In this document: piece after piece, positions 1 through 8,490 of the stretch
Layout: each line of letters opens with the position of its first letter
How positions within the stretch are numbered: the stretch's first letter is position 1
The notes under the pieces: generated by a model
What the model was told of the DNA's origin: nothing
Database searches by the model: none
What the model saw: only the letters and a program-made list of their open reading frames with translations
Assembly (NCBI GenBank): GCA_041625575.1
Contig: JBFJTG010000067.1
Coordinates: 1 to 16,967 of the forward strand
Length of the DNA stretch: 16,967 bases
From: Litorivivens sp041625575
GTDB taxonomy: Bacteria > Pseudomonadota > Gammaproteobacteria > Pseudomonadales > Spongiibacteraceae
Direction: 5' to 3'
Position numbers and translations under genes: made by a program

Positions 1-528
1 GCCGGCATCCCCAGCATTGACTCCATCACCGTAACGAATGGCATCCCCAACAACCCGATTAAAGCCGTCGCCTTTATTGGCGTGGGCATTCAACGCGACG
101 GAAAAAACATTCTGGTCGATGCCGAGGTAACGGGCTTGGTCGAAAATCCCGATCAGGCTGTGCCCTATACCAGCAACCCGAACGTCGGGAATGACAAATT
201 CCTATTACCGGGTGTTGGCGAGCGACTCAAACCAGGCGATAAAGTCGGTTTATTCTTTTATCAACGCCACGTGCAGTTCAGTGCCATTATCAATGGCGCC
301 TCGGCAAGTGGCGCCACAACGCTGCTACAAACCGCCGGCGGCACGAACTTTCCTGATCCCATAGCCTCGGCGTTCAATGAAGAAGACAGCGCGCTAAATC
401 CGCCAAATCCTTACTCGGTTAGCATAAGCGGCGTTGAACTACCGATATTCGATTTGCGGCTATTACCTGCTACGGCGCTGAGTCTTGGGCCAGAGCCCGA
501 AGTAGCAGCTTCGCCCTTACCGTTCTAA
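1..528 (+). CDS. C-terminal part of an unrecognised protein (5' end outside window)
   Basis: The reading frame is open from base 1 and ends at a TAA at 526-528. No start with a convincing ribosome binding site is seen, and the GTG at 82 lies inside continuous coding sequence, so I treat this as the last 175 residues of a longer protein. The visible part is rich in Gly, Pro, Asn, Val and Ile, has no cysteine, no clear membrane segment, and looks like beta-sheet secreted or surface protein sequence (for example LKPGDKVGLFFYQRHVQF around residues 76-93). I recognise no catalytic motif or family. It is transcribed towards the tad operon and is separated from it by a hairpin. It could be the tail of an exported enzyme or an adhesin-like protein; the sequence does not decide this. 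Confidence 0.6.
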   Translation, partial: AGIPSIDSITVTNGIPNNPIKAVAFIGVGIQRDGKNILVDAEVTGLVENPDQAVPYTSNPNVGNDKFLLPGVGERLKPGDKVGLFFYQRHVQFSAIINGASASGATTLLQTAGGTNFPDPIASAFNEEDSALNPPNPYSVSISGVELPIFDLRLLPATALSLGPEPEVAASPLPF

Positions 529-537
529 CGCAATAAA

Positions 538-570
538 GCCCCGAAAAACCGCATTGCAGTCTTTCGGGGC
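538..570 (-). terminator. Hairpin terminator at the end of the tad operon, possibly bidirectional
   Basis: A perfect 9-bp inverted repeat (GCCCCGAAA at 538-546, TTTCGGGGC at 562-570) encloses a 15-base loop. Read on the minus strand, the stem is followed by TTTATTG, a short U-rich tail, which fits a Rho-independent terminator 46 bases after the tadD stop. On the plus strand the stem follows the partial gene but is not followed by a T tract, so it would terminate that gene less efficiently. The position between two converging genes supports the call. Confidence 0.65.
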
Positions 571-616
571 CGAAGTTCCAAACTCGTCAAAGTAAGCCTG
601 CCCCAGAGCCCGCACG

Positions 617-1489
617 TTAACAGGCTGAAGGAGTGAGTCTTGTGTTCTTATCTCCGGCTTTCTGTGCCCGCGTAAGATTGTTCGCCGCGGTAAGGTTGTA
701 ACTCGGACTAGATTCCATAGCGCGCTCGAAAAATGAAATTGCTGCAGCGTAGTCTCTATTGAGAAGCGCGATATAGCCGATATTATTAAGTACGACAGCC
801 TCCTCCATTGTCTCCAGACCAATCGCTAGTGCGTCGTCATAACGACACTGCTTGGCATAAAGTATCGACAAATTATTTGCAATTCGGGTATTGATGCCTG
901 ATATCACCTTCGCCTTTAGCAGCCAATCTTCAGCCTCGTCATATTTCTTTCTCATCATCAGAGAAAAACCATAATTATTGATCACTATTGCGTTGTTCGG
1001 CTCCAATCCAATAGCCGCCAAATACAGTGGCTCTGCTGCCCTATGGTCACCGCCAAGGTCTTTGAGAACACCAAGATAATTCAAGGTGATGGGTCTTTCA
1101 CTATCGTGATTATATACCGCGATAAACTGCTTCTCGGCAGCGGCAAGATCGCCCTGCTTCAGCAGCACGACCGCAAAGGATTCTCTAAGCGCAATATTAG
1201 CCGGGTATACTTCCAACAAGGGTCGTAAGTAAGAATACGCGCGCGGGTAATTGTCCGCCTCCAGCAAAGCCTGACCTATTGCAAGGCGTAACTCGGGAGT
1301 ATCATTCTGAGCTAATGCCTCCTCAAACTTGGCTACCGCTGCCTGTGGTTGACCCTGCTCCCACAAGTAGTAACCCTCATCTGACAACTCCGATACCGAG
1401 ACCGAAGCAGGCTTCACCAGTCCGGTCGACGCCGAACATCCAACTATCAATAACAGAAAAAAAAGGCAGAACATTCTTGTGAGAAACAT
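617..1489 (-). CDS. tadD: TadD-like TPR lipoprotein of the Tad pilus
   Basis: A predicted outer-membrane lipoprotein of 290 residues with tetratricopeptide repeats. The N-terminus is a short hydrophobic signal ending in a lipobox, I-V-G-C with Cys18. Helix-pair repeats with the TPR pattern run from about residue 35 to 270 (for example LWEQGQPQAAVAKFEEAL and NYGFSLMMRKKYDEAEDWL). TadD proteins are lipoproteins needed for Flp pilus assembly, probably helping the secretin or pilus cross the outer membrane. I chose the ATG at 1489 because GGAG lies nine bases upstream; an ATG at 1504 and a TTG at 1507 in the same frame are alternatives that would lengthen the n-region by 5 or 6 residues. It is the last gene of the operon, 34 bases after tadC by this start, and is followed by a hairpin terminator. 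Confidence 0.85.
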   Translation of the reverse strand: MFLTRMFCLFFLLLIVGCSASTGLVKPASVSVSELSDEGYYLWEQGQPQAAVAKFEEALAQNDTPELRLAIGQALLEADNYPRAYSYLRPLLEVYPANIALRESFAVVLLKQGDLAAAEKQFIAVYNHDSERPITLNYLGVLKDLGGDHRAAEPLYLAAIGLEPNNAIVINNYGFSLMMRKKYDEAEDWLLKAKVISGINTRIANNLSILYAKQCRYDDALAIGLETMEEAVVLNNIGYIALLNRDYAAAISFFERAMESSPSYNLTAANNLTRAQKAGDKNTRLTPSAC

Positions 1490-1523
1490 AATATTGAACT
1501 CCATCAACCGCTAACCTAGAAAA

Positions 1524-2498
1524 CTACCGGAATACCACACTGAAGCCCTCCACAATTTTAATAACCGCAGGACCCAGCAAGATCAAAAAAAGTGCGGGAA
1601 AGATACAAAACATAACAGGGAAAGCCATTTTAACCGGTAGTTTGGCCGCCCGTTCACGAGCGGTTTGAATTCGCACATTACGCATCTCATCGGCGTGCCC
1701 CGTAATCGACGCCGCAATACTGGTACCAAAATGTTCTGCCTGAATTAATATCGATGACAGCGACTTTATTTCTTGCAGGCAAGTTCTGTCGGCCAACGAT
1801 TTAAGTGCTTCGGCTTTAGTTTTACCCGCCTTTACCTCTAGCGAGACCAATTGTAGTTCATCGCCCAACTCGGGATGACTAATCCTCAACTCAGCGCCAA
1901 CCCGCTGAATAGCTGCGTCAAGGCTTAGTCCAGCCTCCACACACACCACCAGAAGATCCATTGCGTCGGGAAAATCATTCCGAATTTTTGCCTGACGCTC
2001 TCTTCCCTGCAAGCTAAGAAGAAAATCCGGCAGATAAAAGCTTGTTAAAGCAGATGATAGAAGTAGCGCTATCCCACCGACATCTCGCAGAGGATTGTAT
2101 TGCATGGTAAGGCATACAAAAGAAATAAGAATAGGGATAGTCAGTACCAGGGCTACTTTTACGGCTGCCAACACATAAACAGCCTTGTGGCTGCGATAGC
2201 CTGCGAGTACCAGGCGCTCACTAGTATGAGAATTCTTCCAATTGTCTCCTGGCAGAACCAACTTGCCTACAGGCTCTGCCCACCGGACAAAAAATGCCCC
2301 TTCCTTGTGATCTTCATGACCACGGGCGGCAACGCCGGTTTGAATGGCACGAAGTCTGCGCTTAATGACCGGCGTTTCATCGACAAACCAGTATCCGATG
2401 CCGCCGACCAATAAAACCATAGTGGCGAACGACAGGCCTATTACGAGACCCGGCAGGGATACCGCACTGATAATCATGTTTCCATCACCTAAATCCAC
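1524..2498 (-). CDS. tadC: TadC, inner-membrane platform protein of the Tad pilus (T2SS GspF family)
   Basis: A 324-residue polytopic inner-membrane protein. One hydrophobic segment lies near the N-terminus (about residues 9-35), a pair lies near 105-155, and a final pair lies near 280-320. The cytoplasmic part between about 170 and 290 has the type II secretion F-domain pattern, including DFPDAMDLLVVCVEAGLSL and a later LIQAEHFGTSI stretch typical of TadC. With TadB it forms the platform on which the TadA ATPase acts. The start is a GTG with AAGGGAG seven bases upstream; an ATG seven codons further in is a weaker alternative. It follows tadB after 17 bases and is in the usual tadA-tadB-tadC order. 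Confidence 0.92.
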   Translation of the reverse strand: MDLGDGNMIISAVSLPGLVIGLSFATMVLLVGGIGYWFVDETPVIKRRLRAIQTGVAARGHEDHKEGAFFVRWAEPVGKLVLPGDNWKNSHTSERLVLAGYRSHKAVYVLAAVKVALVLTIPILISFVCLTMQYNPLRDVGGIALLLSSALTSFYLPDFLLSLQGRERQAKIRNDFPDAMDLLVVCVEAGLSLDAAIQRVGAELRISHPELGDELQLVSLEVKAGKTKAEALKSLADRTCLQEIKSLSSILIQAEHFGTSIAASITGHADEMRNVRIQTARERAAKLPVKMAFPVMFCIFPALFLILLGPAVIKIVEGFSVVFR

Positions 2499-2515
2499 GA
2501 CTTCACTCCCTTGCT

Positions 2516-3505
2516 TTAAATTTTGAAACTTACCATTTTGCGTATGATGTAATAGCCTATGCCTATCAATAGAAACTGTAGCCCCACTAGCGTGAGGCCC
2601 AAGGATGATTCGAATAACGCGGCTAGATATGAAGGATCAACAATCAAGATAGCGCCAGCGACAAAGAACGGCAGTGCAATTAGAATGTTTGCCGAATAAC
2701 GCATTTCTGTAGATAGAATCAGGGTCTCCCGGTGAGCATTACTTCTAGCTCGCATAACCGCGGACAGGCGATCGAGAATTTTGGCTAGATTTCCACCCGT
2801 TGTACGCTGCACAAGAACGGCAGTTACGAAGAATCGGATTTCTTCGCTACCCGTGCGTTCAGCCAAATTATGCAATGCGGCCTCAACGTCCACACCATAT
2901 CTCATCTCGTCGAATGTAGTTCCGAACTCAGTCGATATCGGGTCGGCCATGTCTTCGGCAACGGCTTTCAGAGAGGCCGAAAATGGATTGCCTGCCCTTA
3001 GGCTGCGTGCGATAAAGTCGACGGCATCAGGAAGCTGCCTGTTAAAATCAGCAACGTATTTCTGAGCGTAGTACTGCAGAACAATGTAGGGAATAAACAC
3101 ACCGGACAGAACGCCTGCCATGATCGCAAGACTCATGTCGGCACCAACCCAAATTATTACTCCGGTCGACACTGCCAGGCCAAAGGCCAGACAAGACATG
3201 AAGTAGCGACTCAAGGAAGTCTTTGGTGAGGCCCTTTGGAGAAGCTTGTCTATGTAATGAAAACGTGGAATCGCCAGGTATACTCGGTTGAGAAAGGCAT
3301 TGCGGGAAAGCGCCTGCTGACGTAAAAGCGAGGGAATATCCTTGCCGTCAACACCGGCGGCAGACAACTTCCTCAATCTACGTCTAGTGTTCATGTTTCC
3401 GGGGACATTCAATGACTTCCAGAAGAAATAAATACCCTCTATAAGCACGATTGCGCTGGCAAAGGAAAGTCCGAGTATCAGTAGCGCTTGATAGTTATCA
3501 AACAT
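2516..3505 (-). CDS. tadB: TadB, inner-membrane platform protein of the Tad pilus (T2SS GspF family)
   Basis: A 329-residue inner-membrane protein of the GspF-like family. It has an N-terminal membrane segment at about residues 7-28, a hydrophobic pair at about 102-145, a cytoplasmic F domain at about 155-285, and two C-terminal membrane segments at about 273-325. The F domain shows the diagnostic LPDAVDFIARSLRAGNP motif and the QRTTGGNLAKILDRLS motif that is highly typical of TadB. It pairs with TadC to anchor pilus assembly to the TadA ATPase. The ATG start has GAGGG nine bases upstream. It lies 14 bases after tadA, so the two are almost certainly co-translated. Confidence 0.93.
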   Translation of the reverse strand: MFDNYQALLILGLSFASAIVLIEGIYFFWKSLNVPGNMNTRRRLRKLSAAGVDGKDIPSLLRQQALSRNAFLNRVYLAIPRFHYIDKLLQRASPKTSLSRYFMSCLAFGLAVSTGVIIWVGADMSLAIMAGVLSGVFIPYIVLQYYAQKYVADFNRQLPDAVDFIARSLRAGNPFSASLKAVAEDMADPISTEFGTTFDEMRYGVDVEAALHNLAERTGSEEIRFFVTAVLVQRTTGGNLAKILDRLSAVMRARSNAHRETLILSTEMRYSANILIALPFFVAGAILIVDPSYLAALFESSLGLTLVGLQFLLIGIGYYIIRKMVSFKI

Positions 3506-3519
3506 CGGAGAATGCCCTC

Positions 3520-4833
3520 TTAGCTATATCGAAAACTTTCATCGAAAATATCGTCTTTAATATCAACGCCCCGCTCCCTTATTCGATTAAGCATATTCGG
3601 CCTGATACCGGTAGCCCGGAATTCACCCTCAACTTTCCCTCCGGCGGAAACACTATTCCTCTGAAACCTGAATATTTCCTGCATATTTACAACGGTTTCT
3701 TCCATACCGGTGATTTCCTGAATGCTGGTAACGACGCGATGGCCATCGGCCAGTCTTTCAACATGGACAATGATGTTTAACGCGGATGCGATCTGCTGCC
3801 GCGCCACGAGCGATGGAATTGGAACCTCACCGGTGCCTAGCATATGCTCAAGTCGAGTGAGAGAGTCTCTCGGGGAATTAGCGTGAATCGTGGACATACT
3901 ACCGTCATGACCCGTATTCATCGCCTGAAGCATGTCGATAGCCTCATTACCGCGAACCTCGCCAACCACAATCCGGTCTGGCCGCATTCTTAAAGCATTG
4001 CGCAACAACTCGCGCTGCCGTACCTCACCTGAGCCTTCAATATTCGGCGGCCTGGTTTCCAGGCGGACAACATGGGGCTGCTGCAGTTGCAACTCGGCCG
4101 AGTCTTCAATAGTCAAAATTCGCTCGGTACTGGGGATAGCACCCGATAGCACATTTAACAAGGTCGATTTGCCGCTACCGGTACCGCCACTGATCAGGAT
4201 GTTAGCGCGCGCTTTTACAGCGGCAGTGATAAAGTCGTTCATTCCCGGAGTAAAGGTTCGAAAGTTCAACAGGTCTCTTGAGGTGTATGGATCTATACTG
4301 AACTTTCGAATTGATAATGATGGTCCGTCAATCGCAAGCGGAGCGATTATGGCGTTGACCCGAGACCCATCAGGCAGACGGGCGTCTACCATGGGAGAGG
4401 ACTCATCTATTCGTCGCCCTACGCCACTGGCAATCTTCTCAATAATCCTGAGAAGGTGCTCATTGTCCTCGAAGCGAACCCTTGTTTTTTCAAGTACTCC
4501 GTGACGCTCTATATAGATATTCTGATAATCGTTAACCAGAATATCGGAAATAGTCGGATCGGCAAGAAGGCATTCGATCGGCCCCAATCCTAGAACCTCG
4601 TTTAGTACATCGTCTATGAGTACAATCCTTTCTGCGCCGTTCAGCACGGTCGCCTGCTCCTCCATAAGCCCGCGTACGATATTGCTTATTTGCGTGCGTA
4701 CTTCATCCTCTGATAACTCCTCAATCACTTTGAGGTTAATCCTCCCCATTAATTGGTGGTGAATCATATTCTTGAGATTTTGCATCTCGTTCGAGCGGTT
4801 GTATAAAACTTTCTTCTCCAGAGCAAAGCCCAT
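3520..4833 (-). CDS. tadA: TadA/CpaF secretion ATPase powering Tad pilus assembly
   Basis: A 437-residue hexameric ATPase of the type II/IV secretion family, CpaF branch. An N-terminal helical domain (about residues 1-90) precedes the ATPase core. Visible motifs are the Walker A box GGTGSGKST at 216-224, the Asp box with TIEDSAEL near 241-248, the Walker B region MRPDRIVVGEVRG at 283-295, and the His box GHDGSMSTIHANS at 308-320. All catalytic elements appear intact. I chose the ATG at 4833 because GGGGAG sits seven bases upstream; the TTG at 4848 overlaps that ribosome binding site and is unlikely. The gene follows tadZ by 18 bases. It drives Flp pilin polymerisation from the cytoplasmic face. 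Confidence 0.95.
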   Translation of the reverse strand: MGFALEKKVLYNRSNEMQNLKNMIHHQLMGRINLKVIEELSEDEVRTQISNIVRGLMEEQATVLNGAERIVLIDDVLNEVLGLGPIECLLADPTISDILVNDYQNIYIERHGVLEKTRVRFEDNEHLLRIIEKIASGVGRRIDESSPMVDARLPDGSRVNAIIAPLAIDGPSLSIRKFSIDPYTSRDLLNFRTFTPGMNDFITAAVKARANILISGGTGSGKSTLLNVLSGAIPSTERILTIEDSAELQLQQPHVVRLETRPPNIEGSGEVRQRELLRNALRMRPDRIVVGEVRGNEAIDMLQAMNTGHDGSMSTIHANSPRDSLTRLEHMLGTGEVPIPSLVARQQIASALNIIVHVERLADGHRVVTSIQEITGMEETVVNMQEIFRFQRNSVSAGGKVEGEFRATGIRPNMLNRIRERGVDIKDDIFDESFRYS

Positions 4834-4851
4834 ATCAGTACTCCCCAAGAT

Positions 4852-6069
4852 CTAGCGAATTGACATTCTCTTCCAAAATCCGGCATCCCGATAAACAACC
4901 GGGTCCTCACCGGGATGTAGCAAGCCCTCGTTGGCATATTGAGCCAATCGCTGTATGTCTTTGACCATTTTGCTCGACGATGAAATTTTAGACACTGGTT
5001 TTCCCTGGCTGTGAGCATCGATGCACACTTGAAAATCAGTTCTTATCCGATGGATTCGGGTGATACCTAATGTTTGCTTGAGATCGTCCAACGAGGCCGC
5101 CGGCGATTTTGCACATGCCCGGTTATTAATAACTTCAACGCGATCGACTGGTATGCCCATTGCTGGCATATTGTCGATTACTATCCGCCCATCCTTAATC
5201 GCCGAGAATTCGTTTTGCAGAACAAGCATAACTCGCTCGGACATACGTAGAGCTTCGATAGTCCAGGGCAGATATATATTGGGCACATCCAGTACAACGA
5301 CGTCATATGCCTCCGCCAGACCATCTAGAACACGGCGTATATCCTCAACAGATACATCACTCATCGAGGTAAGTTGCCCAGGTGACGGTAGAACATCCAG
5401 ACCACTTTCATGCCTGGTCATTAACGCCTTAACAAATACCGAATCAACTCGGTCCGACTGTGTAATCGCATCAAAAACATTAGAGTTGGCCGAAATGTCG
5501 AGCATGTCGGCACAGCTACCTAACTGAAGGTCCAGATCAATAAGAGCGACTTTATAATCGGTATTCCTGGCCAATTCGACCGCGAAATTGACCGCTAGCG
5601 TACTAGCTCCGGAACCGCCCTTTGCATTTATAAATGCGTAAACCGAAGAAAGTCCTCCTTTGGAATTCATTATGCGCTCACGCTTCTCGGACAGCACTCC
5701 GGTAATTTGATTGACGATATCAGCCCGATCGAGAGGAAGTGGCAAAACATCTCGAACGCCAGCTTTCAACATGCTCCGCAAAAGCTGAACATTAGCATCA
5801 GCAAAAATCGGATAGATGGCCACCGATTCCGAAATTCTGGATATTTCTTCCTCGATCAAGCTGAGTGTATCCGGGTCTAGGTCTTTCGAACACTCGACGA
5901 ACAGTACGTCGCAATTTTCTTCAATACCGATGTTGTGTATACGCCCAACAATATCGCCATGAATCTGACGTGAATCGATGGTAACGCCACCGATACTGCC
6001 TGCGCTGGATTCTACCTGCCGACAAGTTTCATCAGAGCTGTATAGCGATATAACTTTAAGTGTTAGCAC
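4852..6069 (-). CDS. tadZ: TadZ/CpaE, MinD/ParA-like localisation protein of the Tad pilus
   Basis: A 405-residue protein with an N-terminal receiver-like domain (about residues 1-130, with DVLFVECS and a GVRDVLPLPL stretch) and a C-terminal ParA/MinD ATPase-like domain from about 140. The deviant Walker A is KGGSGAST at 150-157; the second lysine of the KGGxGKST consensus is replaced by Ala, as is often seen in CpaE/TadZ. ALIDLDLQLG at 175-184 is the second conserved ParA-type motif. TadZ proteins place the Tad machine, often at a cell pole. The start is GTG with GGAG nine bases upstream. It lies 28 bases after a TadE-like gene and directly before tadA, the canonical order. Confidence 0.92.
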   Translation of the reverse strand: MLTLKVISLYSSDETCRQVESSAGSIGGVTIDSRQIHGDIVGRIHNIGIEENCDVLFVECSKDLDPDTLSLIEEEISRISESVAIYPIFADANVQLLRSMLKAGVRDVLPLPLDRADIVNQITGVLSEKRERIMNSKGGLSSVYAFINAKGGSGASTLAVNFAVELARNTDYKVALIDLDLQLGSCADMLDISANSNVFDAITQSDRVDSVFVKALMTRHESGLDVLPSPGQLTSMSDVSVEDIRRVLDGLAEAYDVVVLDVPNIYLPWTIEALRMSERVMLVLQNEFSAIKDGRIVIDNMPAMGIPVDRVEVINNRACAKSPAASLDDLKQTLGITRIHRIRTDFQVCIDAHSQGKPVSKISSSSKMVKDIQRLAQYANEGLLHPGEDPVVYRDAGFWKRMSIR

Positions 6070-6097
6070 AATTCAATTCTCCATAATGGAATTTCAT

Positions 6098-6610
6098 TTA
6101 TAACGTCGCGACCGTTTCCATATCTTCCCCCGTCCTCGTTGAGGTCATTGTAGGTAGTCGCCATACAGCCGGCAGCCCAAGCAGACCGGGAACTACTAGC
6201 CTGTACTGCAAATCCGTTAACTTAACCGTGACTTGCGGAATCAGAAGCTCTTCAGGTCTGGATTCAAACCCAGCGCCGCTGCAGCTGTAACTGATCTGGA
6301 TATTTTCAGCCTCAATATTTGGAATAAAACTGTGAATCTGATTCAAGATATCCTCACAGGCAGATGAACTGCCGCAATCGGCATTAATTGTCGTAATTGT
6401 TCCATCGGGGCAATCCAGAGAATCGACACTTACGATAGGATCCGAAACAATCGCCAGGCGGCCTGCATAACGGGAGGCTTCAGCAGCACGGGCCCAATAG
6501 AACATCAACAGCGAGAATTCCATAATCGCCATCACCACGAGCAAAAAGACAACGATCGTCAATGTATGCTCCACTATGGCCATACCACGCTGAGATCGAA
6601 GATTTTTCAC
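6098..6610 (-). CDS. TadE/TadF-like pseudopilin
   Basis: A 170-residue minor pilin-like protein. The N-terminus is basic and short, then RG-MAIVE (Gly9, with Glu at the +5 position, Glu14), followed by a hydrophobic helix to about residue 38. This is a class IV prepilin peptidase site of the TadE/TadF type. Four cysteines lie in the periplasmic part (67, 79, 85, 110), so two disulfides are possible. TadE and TadF are processed pseudopilins needed for Flp pilus assembly. The start is GTG, and its ribosome binding site GGGGAG overlaps the stop region of the upstream TadE-like gene, so translation is probably coupled. Because this is the second of two such genes it may be the tadF equivalent, but I cannot assign E versus F from sequence alone. 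Confidence 0.82.
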   Translation of the reverse strand: MKNLRSQRGMAIVEHTLTIVVFLLVVMAIMEFSLLMFYWARAAEASRYAGRLAIVSDPIVSVDSLDCPDGTITTINADCGSSSACEDILNQIHSFIPNIEAENIQISYSCSGAGFESRPEELLIPQVTVKLTDLQYRLVVPGLLGLPAVWRLPTMTSTRTGEDMETVATL

Positions 6611-6612
6611 AC

Positions 6613-7104
6613 TTACTCCCCAATGTAAACTGCATCAACGGCTGAGTTCAGAACCATTGATGGCAGCTTGGTAAATGGCACCATAGTGTCTCCAAAAAGC
6701 CCGTCGAATTGGACCGCTATCGCTACCTTGACGATACAAACCACTCCCCCCGGAGAAGGCATCGTTTTTTGAAAAACACTAACCTGTACGTCGTCCATGT
6801 TCATATTCGGGATGAGTGGCGTATCTTCGCCCCCATATAACGCCAATTGTTGAGCTTTCGTCACTTGATCATCCCATCCTGCAAGCGTTGTGCAGTCCTC
6901 ATCCAGAACGCTGTACGACCGACTTAGGAAGCGTACGGCAGCCACTGCACTTTTTGTAACGACCTGCTCCTGATAAAGCGCCCGCCCGAATTCAACAACT
7001 CCAAAAACCAACATAACCAGCAATGGAAGAACTAACGCTAGTTCGACCATTGCCGTACCTCGTTCATTCATAGAGTTGAACGTCGACATGGAAAGTCTCG
7101 TCAT
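6613..7104 (-). CDS. tadE: TadE-like pseudopilin
   Basis: Up to 163 residues. It has a short N-terminal region, the processing motif ERG-TAMVE (Gly16, Glu21 at +5), and a hydrophobic helix at about 18-40 ending in VVEFGRALYQEQ, a pattern very typical of TadE. Two cysteines (71, 123) lie in the periplasmic domain. The start is uncertain: ATGs at 7104, 7089 and 7071 are all in frame. The last gives a compact nine-residue signal and overlaps the tadG stop by eight bases, suggesting translational coupling, but none has a strong ribosome binding site. The function is as a minor pilin in Flp assembly after cleavage by a TadV-type peptidase, which is not in this window. Confidence 0.85.
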   Translation of the reverse strand: MTRLSMSTFNSMNERGTAMVELALVLPLLVMLVFGVVEFGRALYQEQVVTKSAVAAVRFLSRSYSVLDEDCTTLAGWDDQVTKAQQLALYGGEDTPLIPNMNMDDVQVSVFQKTMPSPGGVVCIVKVAIAVQFDGLFGDTMVPFTKLPSMVLNSAVDAVYIGE

Positions 7105-8470
7105 CTTCTTGCGCCCACCCTATATACTCGCCAAAAATTTCCGCATCTGGAGGGCCCAATGCCGGCTCGGTCAGAAATATCCGTGCGTAGCCGTCAGGGC
7201 TAAAAACAGGAGTCCCGGTTCGCCCGCCAGACAAACCCAATGCATTACAACTCAATACAGCCGTATGCAGTACTCGTCGTTTGGGCTCTCCCGCTGCATT
7301 CTCATCCACCATGTCACCGGTAAGAAGCGAGTGCTCAAGTTCGTAGTTGTAAACTGCCCAGCGAGACACACCGGGTGTGCACCCAATCGCCGCACCACCG
7401 TGCGCTGCCGCCCAGTAGCCGTTACAGTCCCACTCCCCGGTTCCAAAACGGTCATCTGCGAGAAAAGCCAAATCGCGAGGAAAAGCCCCTACATGAGGTG
7501 CTGGCGGATATTGGCTTGGGGCGTCCGCCCGGTTAAACGGCGATACTGCGGGAGAATATTCGTTGCCATAAATGTCGTCATTGTTGCTATAGATCCCAAA
7601 CCGTGTGTTGATACCTGACTTGGCCTTCTGGGTAACTCCGCCTGGCTCGGTCGTTACGTATGCGGGGATGCATCCGCGAAGCCCCTCATCTGCCAGCACT
7701 ACCGCAAGGTCGGCGCCCCCGGGACCAGTACTGGATTGAAGAAATCCAAAGTTTCCATTAACCCATTGGTTAGCGCCTTGCTGTTTGAGCTTTATGCCAC
7801 CGCCAACCGTCATCGCTTCACGAAAGGTTTGACCAGACGCCTCAAACGGATCACAGATCGCGAGCGGAGGGACATTGCAGCTATAGAAATTTCGTCCTGC
7901 CAGAGCGACCGCCTCAAGCACCAGCGACGACAGTACATCGCCCGCGCCGAGGAGTCGTATTACCGGGTAGAACATGAGATCAATCGCAAAGTTGTCCTCC
8001 GCATTTTCACTACTAGCCAATTTCACGCGAACGTAATGCGCATCAGAATTACCGGTAGATTCGTATTTTCGGGAATCGACTCCTGAAGTTGACACTGCAG
8101 TGGTATTTCCACAAAACGTCGAGAGATCAACGTTTGCATCGCTGGCGTCAACGTCGTACTTACTTCCGATCACACAAAAGAAGGTAAAGGCTTCATCGGG
8201 AAGAGTATCGGCGTCCAAAAGAGATTTAACTCGCGCAAAATGACTATTCTGAGATAAAGCATAGCGTGCTGCAGTTTTTGCGCGCTCTATCGCGTCATCT
8301 TTCGAATCAAGTTCGCGGGCTGCTGCAAGAGCCGCCGTATCAGCAGCATTCTGCATCTCCGCTCGCAGAAGTAATACCCGACCGACATCAATAGCCAGCG
8401 ACGCAAATCCTACAAGCGCAATTATTAGAACTGCCATCACCGCTAAAAACGCGCCGCGCTGACGATACAT
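7064..8470 (-). CDS. tadG: TadG-like pilus assembly protein (Tad domain)
   Basis: A 468-residue protein with an N-terminal Tad domain: RQRGAFLAVMAVLIIALVG forms a membrane anchor at about residues 5-28, followed by IDVGRVLLLRAEMQNAADTA, the hallmark of TadG and related proteins. Unlike the two TadE-like proteins it lacks Glu at the +5 position, so it is probably anchored but not processed as a prepilin. The large extracytoplasmic part (about 30-468) is rich in aromatic residues and cysteine; CNVPPLAICDPFE at 198-210 matches a Cys-rich element that I recall from TadG-like proteins. The start is ATG with GGAG seven bases upstream. It lies between the small lipoprotein gene and tadE. Its role in the Tad apparatus is known only generally. 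Confidence 0.85.
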   Translation of the reverse strand: MYRQRGAFLAVMAVLIIALVGFASLAIDVGRVLLLRAEMQNAADTAALAAARELDSKDDAIERAKTAARYALSQNSHFARVKSLLDADTLPDEAFTFFCVIGSKYDVDASDANVDLSTFCGNTTAVSTSGVDSRKYESTGNSDAHYVRVKLASSENAEDNFAIDLMFYPVIRLLGAGDVLSSLVLEAVALAGRNFYSCNVPPLAICDPFEASGQTFREAMTVGGGIKLKQQGANQWVNGNFGFLQSSTGPGGADLAVVLADEGLRGCIPAYVTTEPGGVTQKAKSGINTRFGIYSNNDDIYGNEYSPAVSPFNRADAPSQYPPAPHVGAFPRDLAFLADDRFGTGEWDCNGYWAAAHGGAAIGCTPGVSRWAVYNYELEHSLLTGDMVDENAAGEPKRRVLHTAVLSCNALGLSGGRTGTPVFSPDGYARIFLTEPALGPPDAEIFGEYIGWAQEDDETFHVDVQLYE

Positions 8471-8490
8471 AGAACTACTCCATTCGTATC

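Noticed and set aside
3932..4504. Plus-strand 190-residue open frame inside the tadA region
   Set aside because: It is a shadow of the TadA ATPase gene on the other strand; its translation is Ser/Arg/Pro-rich without any domain, while tadA has all its motifs.
5060..5527. Plus-strand 155-residue open frame inside tadZ
   Set aside because: Antisense shadow of tadZ with low-complexity Ser/Thr/Arg composition and no family signal.
4852..6069. Loss of the second Walker A lysine in TadZ as a defect
   Set aside because: KGGSGAST with Ala in place of Lys is commonly found in CpaE/TadZ proteins, so it is not a sign of inactivation in this family.
7076..7618. Plus-strand 180-residue open frame inside the tadG-like gene
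   Set aside because: Antisense to a clear Tad-domain gene; Arg/Cys-rich translation without a recognisable domain or ribosome binding site.
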